Shown: positions 61,001-64,000 of the stretch, one piece after another
Position numbering within the stretch: position 1 is the stretch's first letter
How the letters are laid out: each line of letters begins with the position of its first letter
NCBI RefSeq assembly: GCF_024649945.1
Contig: NZ_JANKMS010000001.1
Span: 1 to 64,000 of the forward strand
Length of the DNA: 64,000 nucleotides
Source of the DNA: Flavobacterium panacis
Lineage (GTDB): Bacteria; Bacteroidota; Bacteroidia; Flavobacteriales; Flavobacteriaceae
Direction: 5' to 3'
The notes under the pieces: model-generated
The model's input: the letters and a program-made list of their open reading frames with translations, nothing else
Databases searched by the model: none
Told to the model about the DNA's origin: nothing
Position numbers and translations under genes: made by a program

Positions 61001-61243
61001 CGTTTTGTTCCAGCTTTAAGAGGAAAATGGTTCTTTAATTTAATGACTATGTACGCTTTCGTTTCAATTTTATTTACGTATTATGGAGTAAACTTCCACT
61101 TAGTTGGATTACACTCATATGCAAGTGGAGAAGCACATTCTTTAAATTGGATATATTATTGTTTAGGAACAATTACTTTAATTGGAGCTGTAACTTATCC
61201 TAAGTACAATAAGTATTATAAAACTAAAAAAGTGAAAAAATAA
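58022..61243 (+). CDS. Fused CcsB-CcsA cytochrome c synthase
   Basis: 1073 residues, a ResB/CcsB half joined to a CcsA half (system II heme attachment). The N-terminal half has membrane helices at about 10-30, 44-62 and 75-95, then a large periplasmic domain, then a helix near 438-455. A His-rich stretch (about 487-512; H-V-H-S-H-D-H-N-H-D-H-E-H) marks the joint, preceded by a signal-peptide-like segment. The C-terminal half carries the heme-handling W-A-N-E-S-W-G-R-Y-W-G-W-D-P-K-E-T-W motif at about 962-979. Length fits bacteroidotal CcsBA fusions. Confidence 0.9.
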   Translation: MDKKIFSFLFSTRLMAVLFLTFAIAMGVGTFIESKYNTDTARILIYNTWWFEAIMLVFVINFFGNIKRYQLLKKEKWATLLLHLSFIFIITGAFITRYISYEGMMPIREGAAENQIYSDKTFLTVFVDGEYKGEMKRRVFDKSLLLSPATNNDFSLSGKFDQTPFEVSYSNYIMGAKEVVKEDPNGTLYLKLVEAGAGGREEHYLKEGEVQNIHNVLFALNKPTDGAININTTGEKYTIQTPFEGEFMRMADQMKGKVTKDNVQPLMMRSLYSIGDIRIVFPDPAMKGKVEYESNNDYKAKSHTDALVVKVKAEGQEKEVMLFGSKGQVGEAKTVKIGNIEYSLFFGSKAYILPFKVKLNDFIADKYPGTEKSYSAFKSKVTVQDSTETFDADIFMNHVLDYKGYRFFQSSFDPDEKGTVLSVNHDFWGTNITYLGYFLLYIGLMAIMFTKHSRFGDLKKKLEAIQKKKEKLITILVLLIGLNGFAQQTPHVHSHDHNHDHEHTADPNDHANHVTAPPSKKQLDSLLNIYKAPEAHAAKFGRLIIQDAGGRMKPINTFSSELLRKVSHDDNYNGMNSDQVFLSMTQYAQVWIQVPIIYINTKNDSIRKIIGIDSKDKFAPFVKFFDEQGNYKLSPYLDAAYKAGNPNSFEKDFIETDKKVNLMESALSGSILKIFPVPNDPNHKWVSYLEREGAGFKGMDSTYVKQILPLYFSALNNGSIAKNFDTADNLVESINGFQKKFGAKVRPSEQKIDAEIAYNKYDVFKVLPYWYMTVSIFMLMFTIINIFFEKKWLRYVVNGFHIFVGLLFVVHTIGLIARWYISGHAPWSNAYESIVYVAWSTMFFGLAFDRKSKLTVASSAFVTAMILMAAYLNWIDPEIANLQPVLNSYWLMIHVAVIVGSYGPTALGMILGFVALLLIFFTNDKNKAKMDLHLKEVSYINEMAVTIGLIMLTIGNFLGGQWANESWGRYWGWDPKETWALISIMIYAFVIHARFVPALRGKWFFNLMTMYAFVSILFTYYGVNFHLVGLHSYASGEAHSLNWIYYCLGTITLIGAVTYPKYNKYYKTKKVKK

Positions 61244-61270
61244 TAATTCAGGTAATTATTAATTCATATA

Positions 61271-61302
61271 AAAAAGGTTCGACACAAGTCGAACCTTTTT
61301 AT
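61271..61302. terminator. Bidirectional terminator after CcsBA gene
   Basis: AAAAAGGTTCGAC pairs with GTCGAACCTTTTT around ACAA, with T run on both strands; it serves the CcsBA gene and the convergent DUF3667 gene. Confidence 0.9.
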
Positions 61303-61312
61303 TTTCATATTA

Positions 61313-62047
61313 TCAATTTGAATAATTTCCTGTTAGAAGAAGTATCACTATTAAAATAATTGTAAAGCAAAACAAAAAGATGACGTGGCTTAGTAGTGAT
61401 AACAATATTGCTTTTGTTCTAGACATTTTATTGAAGAACTGAACATTAGTCCAAAAAACTAAAAACAATCCAATTAAATAAGTTACAAGTGAAAATTTAG
61501 GCATGTATAACGTGCCATTTAAAGCGTACAATATTGGAAATGTCAAAATCTGAACAAATAAACGTTGAGAAGCTTTAAATGTATTTAAAACAAAATATTC
61601 GAAAAAATTATACCCTTGATTTTTGAAAACAATATAAGTACCAATAGTATATAACGGAATTGTAGCTACTGTGACCCAAGAGAAATGAGTAGCAATCCAT
61701 TCATTTACATTTTCATAATTTAAACTTTCACTATCACTTTCTATAAAATAATTGATATGAAAATAGTGATACAAAACACCGTAAAGTGTTGCCAGAACTA
61801 CAACTAAAGATAGTGGTTTAAAATGTCGGGCTCTTTTACCTTCAATAAATTCCCGAACAGAATGTCCAGGCCGAGTAAATAATTCTTTTAAAGAATATAA
61901 AATTCCTTTATCGAAATGTAGTAAACCGTGCTGAATATCATGCCATAAAAAATGAGCATTTATTTTGTGCGTCTCAGCAGATTGACCACAATTACTACAA
62001 TAATGACCTTTAAAAACCTGATGACAATTTTTGCACATTACTTCCAT
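61313..62047 (-). CDS. DUF3667 membrane protein with zinc ribbon
   Basis: 244 residues. N-terminal zinc ribbon (C-K-N-C and C-S-N-C-G at about 5-22), a DUF3667 core (W-H-D-I-Q-H-G-L-L-H-F-D-K-G near residue 35; L-F-T-R-P-G-H-S-V-R-E-F-I-E-G-K-R near 57), then about four membrane helices. Widely found in Bacteroidota; function unknown. Confidence 0.85.
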   Translation of the reverse strand: MEVMCKNCHQVFKGHYCSNCGQSAETHKINAHFLWHDIQHGLLHFDKGILYSLKELFTRPGHSVREFIEGKRARHFKPLSLVVVLATLYGVLYHYFHINYFIESDSESLNYENVNEWIATHFSWVTVATIPLYTIGTYIVFKNQGYNFFEYFVLNTFKASQRLFVQILTFPILYALNGTLYMPKFSLVTYLIGLFLVFWTNVQFFNKMSRTKAILLSLLSHVIFLFCFTIILIVILLLTGNYSN

Positions 62048-62102
62048 AGACGCTCAATTATAAGTTGTTAGTTAGAAATTGTTTCAATTAAAAATAATAA
62101 AA

Positions 62103-62134
62103 AAAAACGCATATTAGATTAAATATGCGTTTTC
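62103..62134 (-). terminator. Terminator after anti-sigma gene
   Basis: AAAACGCATAT pairs with ATATGCGTTTT around a short loop; on the minus strand a T run follows. Confidence 0.85.
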
Positions 62135-62156
62135 AATTTTTATAAAAGAGTTTGCT

Positions 62157-62945
62157 TTAAACTTTTCCTAAAGTATAAAGTTGTTCCATTGTAGGTGTTG
62201 GACTTCCGCCAGCTGGTTCCAAAGTAATTCCGAAAGCTTCAGCAGAATCTGTTTGGCTCACAGCAAAGATTTTCTGTGTATTTCCTTCAAAATTATCCAG
62301 TAAACCAATACTTGTTGGTGTAAGAACTGGACTTAATTTTAAAGACCAAACTTGATATACCATTCCTTTTGGAGGCGTCGGTAGACCTGCAGCATCGATG
62401 TAAGTTGTTTTCGTCTGCTGATTCCAGTATACTTTTGCAAATGATCTTGGTGATACAGCTTGTCCTCCAAGCGTTACTCCAGTGTTTTTAATATCTCTTA
62501 CAATATTTAAATTTTTCTCAGTTTCTTTATTCTGCTGATCTAAAAATGCATATTCTCTTTGAATTTTATTTTTTTCATTTCCAACAATAGAAATAGCTTC
62601 TTTTGTTTTTGTTAATTCTAAAGTTTGATACCCTAAACCTAACAATAATAATACAGCAGCTGCCCAGCCCACATATTGAGACCAGCTTGAAGTTGGTTTC
62701 ATGTCGACTACTTTACCGTGTTTAAGTTCAAGACGAGCTTTAATCTTCTCAAAATTCTCTACCGAATGGAAAGGAGAGAAGCTTGATGATAAAGCAATAA
62801 CAGCTTTTTCGATCGAAATAATTTCGCTATCGACTTCTGGGTTCTTTTTTGCCAGTTCAGCTATTTCTAGGTTTTCTTTTTCACTTAATAAGCCGTAAAC
62901 GTACAACTCTAGAATTCCTGATTCTATATATTCTTGTGCTTCCAT
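62157..62945 (-). CDS. Anti-sigma factor (RskA-like)
   Basis: 262 residues: N-terminal cytoplasmic helical region (about 1-95; Y-I-E-S-G-I-L-E-L-Y-V-Y-G-L-L), one membrane helix (about 92-108), coiled coil, and a C-terminal domain of the RskA/anti-sigma-K type (P-K-G-M-V-Y-Q-V-W near 208, L-E-P-A-G-G-S-P near 244). It should hold the adjacent ECF sigma factor inactive until the envelope signals. Start overlaps the sigma stop by one base (TAATG). Confidence 0.85.
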   Translation of the reverse strand: MEAQEYIESGILELYVYGLLSEKENLEIAELAKKNPEVDSEIISIEKAVIALSSSFSPFHSVENFEKIKARLELKHGKVVDMKPTSSWSQYVGWAAAVLLLLGLGYQTLELTKTKEAISIVGNEKNKIQREYAFLDQQNKETEKNLNIVRDIKNTGVTLGGQAVSPRSFAKVYWNQQTKTTYIDAAGLPTPPKGMVYQVWSLKLSPVLTPTSIGLLDNFEGNTQKIFAVSQTDSAEAFGITLEPAGGSPTPTMEQLYTLGKV

Positions 62946-63475
62946 TATATTTTTAAATAATTACGTAAATCGTTAATACAGTTTCTGTTTTGTGTTTTGA
63001 TAGTTCCCAGTGGCATTGCCAATTCTTCTGAAGCTTCTTGCTGGGTATATCCTTTAAAGAATAATAAATTGATGATCTCAATACATTTTGGTTTCAGTTT
63101 CTTTACGAACTCTTGAATTCCGATTGCATCAATTTTATTGGTCAATTTATTACTGTCATCTAACAGATTTACGAAATTATCTGAGGAAAGGTTTTTTTGA
63201 CTGTTATTAAAATTTTTAGAACGAAGCTTATCAATCGATGTATTGCGAGCAATATTAAGGATCCAGGTATAAAAACGACCCTTACTTTCGTTATAAGAAT
63301 CGATGTTTTTCCAGATTTTCACGAAGACGTCTTGGAGAACATCTTCTGCTTCTTCTCGATTTTTGATTAGAACATGAATGACAGAAAATAAACTTTTAGA
63401 ATACATATCGTATAAGTGAGTAAAAGCTTTTTCATCTTTCTTATAAATTAAAACTAACAATTCTTCTTGACTCAT
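62945..63475 (-). CDS. ECF RNA polymerase sigma factor (with RskA partner)
   Basis: 176 residues, regions 2 and 4 only. Region 2: Y-D-M-Y-S-K-S-L-F-S-V-I and D-V-L-Q-D-V-F-V-K-I-W, plus W-I-L-N-I-A-R-N-T-S-I-D near 85. Region 4: G-Y-T-Q-Q-E-A-S-E-E-L-A-M-P-L-G-T-I-K-T-Q near 140. Co-translated with its RskA-type anti-sigma factor; probably part of an envelope-stress response. The upstream A/T-rich gap of 308 bases (63476-63783) has no promoter I could recognise. Confidence 0.9.
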   Translation of the reverse strand: MSQEELLVLIYKKDEKAFTHLYDMYSKSLFSVIHVLIKNREEAEDVLQDVFVKIWKNIDSYNESKGRFYTWILNIARNTSIDKLRSKNFNNSQKNLSSDNFVNLLDDSNKLTNKIDAIGIQEFVKKLKPKCIEIINLLFFKGYTQQEASEELAMPLGTIKTQNRNCINDLRNYLKI

Positions 63476-63783
63476 AGATTGGGATTTTTAAGTTTGGAAA
63501 TAAAATTTTAGACATTTAGTGGTAACTGTTATAAAGATAAATTATTTTTTTTGGATTTTTTTTATTTTTTTTTGTAGTCCTAAACCTAGGAAAATAAAGG
63601 GGTTTCAAAAAAAAGATGATTTTTTTTACTTTTTTTAAAACCAAAAACAATCCAATTACGTAAATGTTTTTATAAGAGAGTAAGAAAAAGACCATAATAA
63701 GCCAATTCCAAATTAAGAGCCAAATTTATAAGCCAGATAACCATTAGATTGAAAATATAAAGTCGTTCTTAAAAAACAATAAT

Positions 63784-63903
63784 ATGGATAGCAAGCATAT
63801 AATAAAAATATTGATCGTCGGACTAACCACAGTGTTAGCGATGACAGTTTTTAACAAGAACGACTTTAGAAAAGAAGCTGTTATAAGTCAATTGAAAATG
63901 TAG
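63784..63903 (+). CDS. Small hypothetical protein (39 aa)
   Basis: A 39-residue ORF, ATG 63784 to TAG 63903. A hydrophobic N-terminal helix (about 5-22; H-I-I-K-I-L-I-V-G-L-T-T-V-L-A-M-T-V) and a charged C-terminus (N-K-N-D-F-R-K-E). It could be a short membrane peptide or a signal-peptide-like leader. Coding status is unproven. A 13-bp inverted repeat spans its start (63758-63770 with 63856-63868). Confidence 0.4.
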   Translation: MDSKHIIKILIVGLTTVLAMTVFNKNDFRKEAVISQLKM

Positions 63904-63946
63904 TTGAGATTGACGAATTCATTATAAATAATAAACTTTTAAGATT

Positions 63947-64000
63947 ATGGTATTTATAAAAATAGTCAGTTTACTAGTTTTTGTTGTAGCCTTCATAAAG
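63947..64000 (+). CDS. Start of a membrane protein, cut by window end
   Basis: An open frame from ATG 63947 continuing past the right edge: 18 codons (M-V-F-I-K-I-V-S-L-L-V-F-V-V-A-F-I-K) forming an N-terminal membrane segment or signal peptide. Family cannot be told. The preceding 43 bases after the small ORF are A/T-rich. Confidence 0.35.
   Translation, partial: MVFIKIVSLLVFVVAFIK

Overview
The window looks like a chromosomal segment of a Flavobacterium-type member of the Bacteroidota. The DNA is AT-rich. Several start sites are preceded by the Bacteroidota promoter pattern (TTG/TTTG, about 17-20 bases, then TAnnTTTG) rather than by strong Shine-Dalgarno sequences. The genes include a type IX secretion component (PorQ), a secreted protein with a type IX C-terminal sorting domain, DUF3667, DUF1684 and DUF2911 proteins, and dispersed intergenic elements of a kind common in flavobacterial genomes. 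No insertion sequence, prophage or CRISPR array was seen; nearly everything reads as intact chromosomal backbone.

Layout. 1-540: tail of an rRNA operon (23S-5S spacer, 5S rRNA, tRNA-Phe, tRNA-Leu). 0.6-3.1 kb: two small proteins, an endonuclease III and an alpha/beta hydrolase. 3.2-10.5 kb: glycogen cluster glgA-glgC-glgB followed by a GH31 alpha-glucosidase. 10.5-12.8 kb: M48 lipoprotein peptidase and an MFS transporter. 12.9-15.8 kb (minus strand): ECF sigma factor, a membrane protein and two secreted GIN/DUF4097-like proteins. 16-22 kb: lon, porQ, cmk and a nucleoside permease. 22.1-23.6 kb: a HigBA-like toxin-antitoxin pair and an unknown secreted protein. 23.6-28.4 kb: a structured dispersed element, rpsA, and a leucine-rich-repeat protein exported by the type IX system. 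28.4-31.4 kb: twin ExbD genes, a fasciclin protein, an EamA exporter and a conserved 47-residue protein.

31.4-37.3 kb (minus strand) is the most distinctive regulatory block: two tandem BlaI/BlaR1-type (M56) pairs followed by a serine hydrolase, with three evenly spaced dyad operators in the promoter at 37.2 kb. 37.3-43.9 kb: MFS transporter, DUF1684, TatD, TcdA and HAD proteins, DUF2911, and two membrane proteins. 44-48.5 kb (minus strand): PIG-L deacetylase, a 35-residue membrane protein and a sodium:solute symporter in a tight operon. 48.6-53 kb: LVIVD lipoprotein, a His/Asp-rich secreted protein and a POTRA/barrel-type outer-membrane protein. 53-57.7 kb (minus strand): AI-2E transporter, short MscS, Maf, UbiA prenyltransferase, KdsC-like phosphatase and DUF2520 protein. 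58-61.2 kb: a fused CcsB-CcsA cytochrome c assembly protein. 61.3-63.5 kb: DUF3667 protein and an anti-sigma/sigma pair. The right edge holds a small ORF and the first codons of a further gene.

Points most worth a second look: the BlaI operator array with duplicated receptors of divergent C-termini; two copies of a covarying structured element (23.6 and 44.0 kb); the unlisted 35-residue membrane protein next to the symporter; a 21-bp-pitch direct repeat at 51.1 kb that looks like a response-regulator site; and near-identical terminators bracketing the LRR gene.
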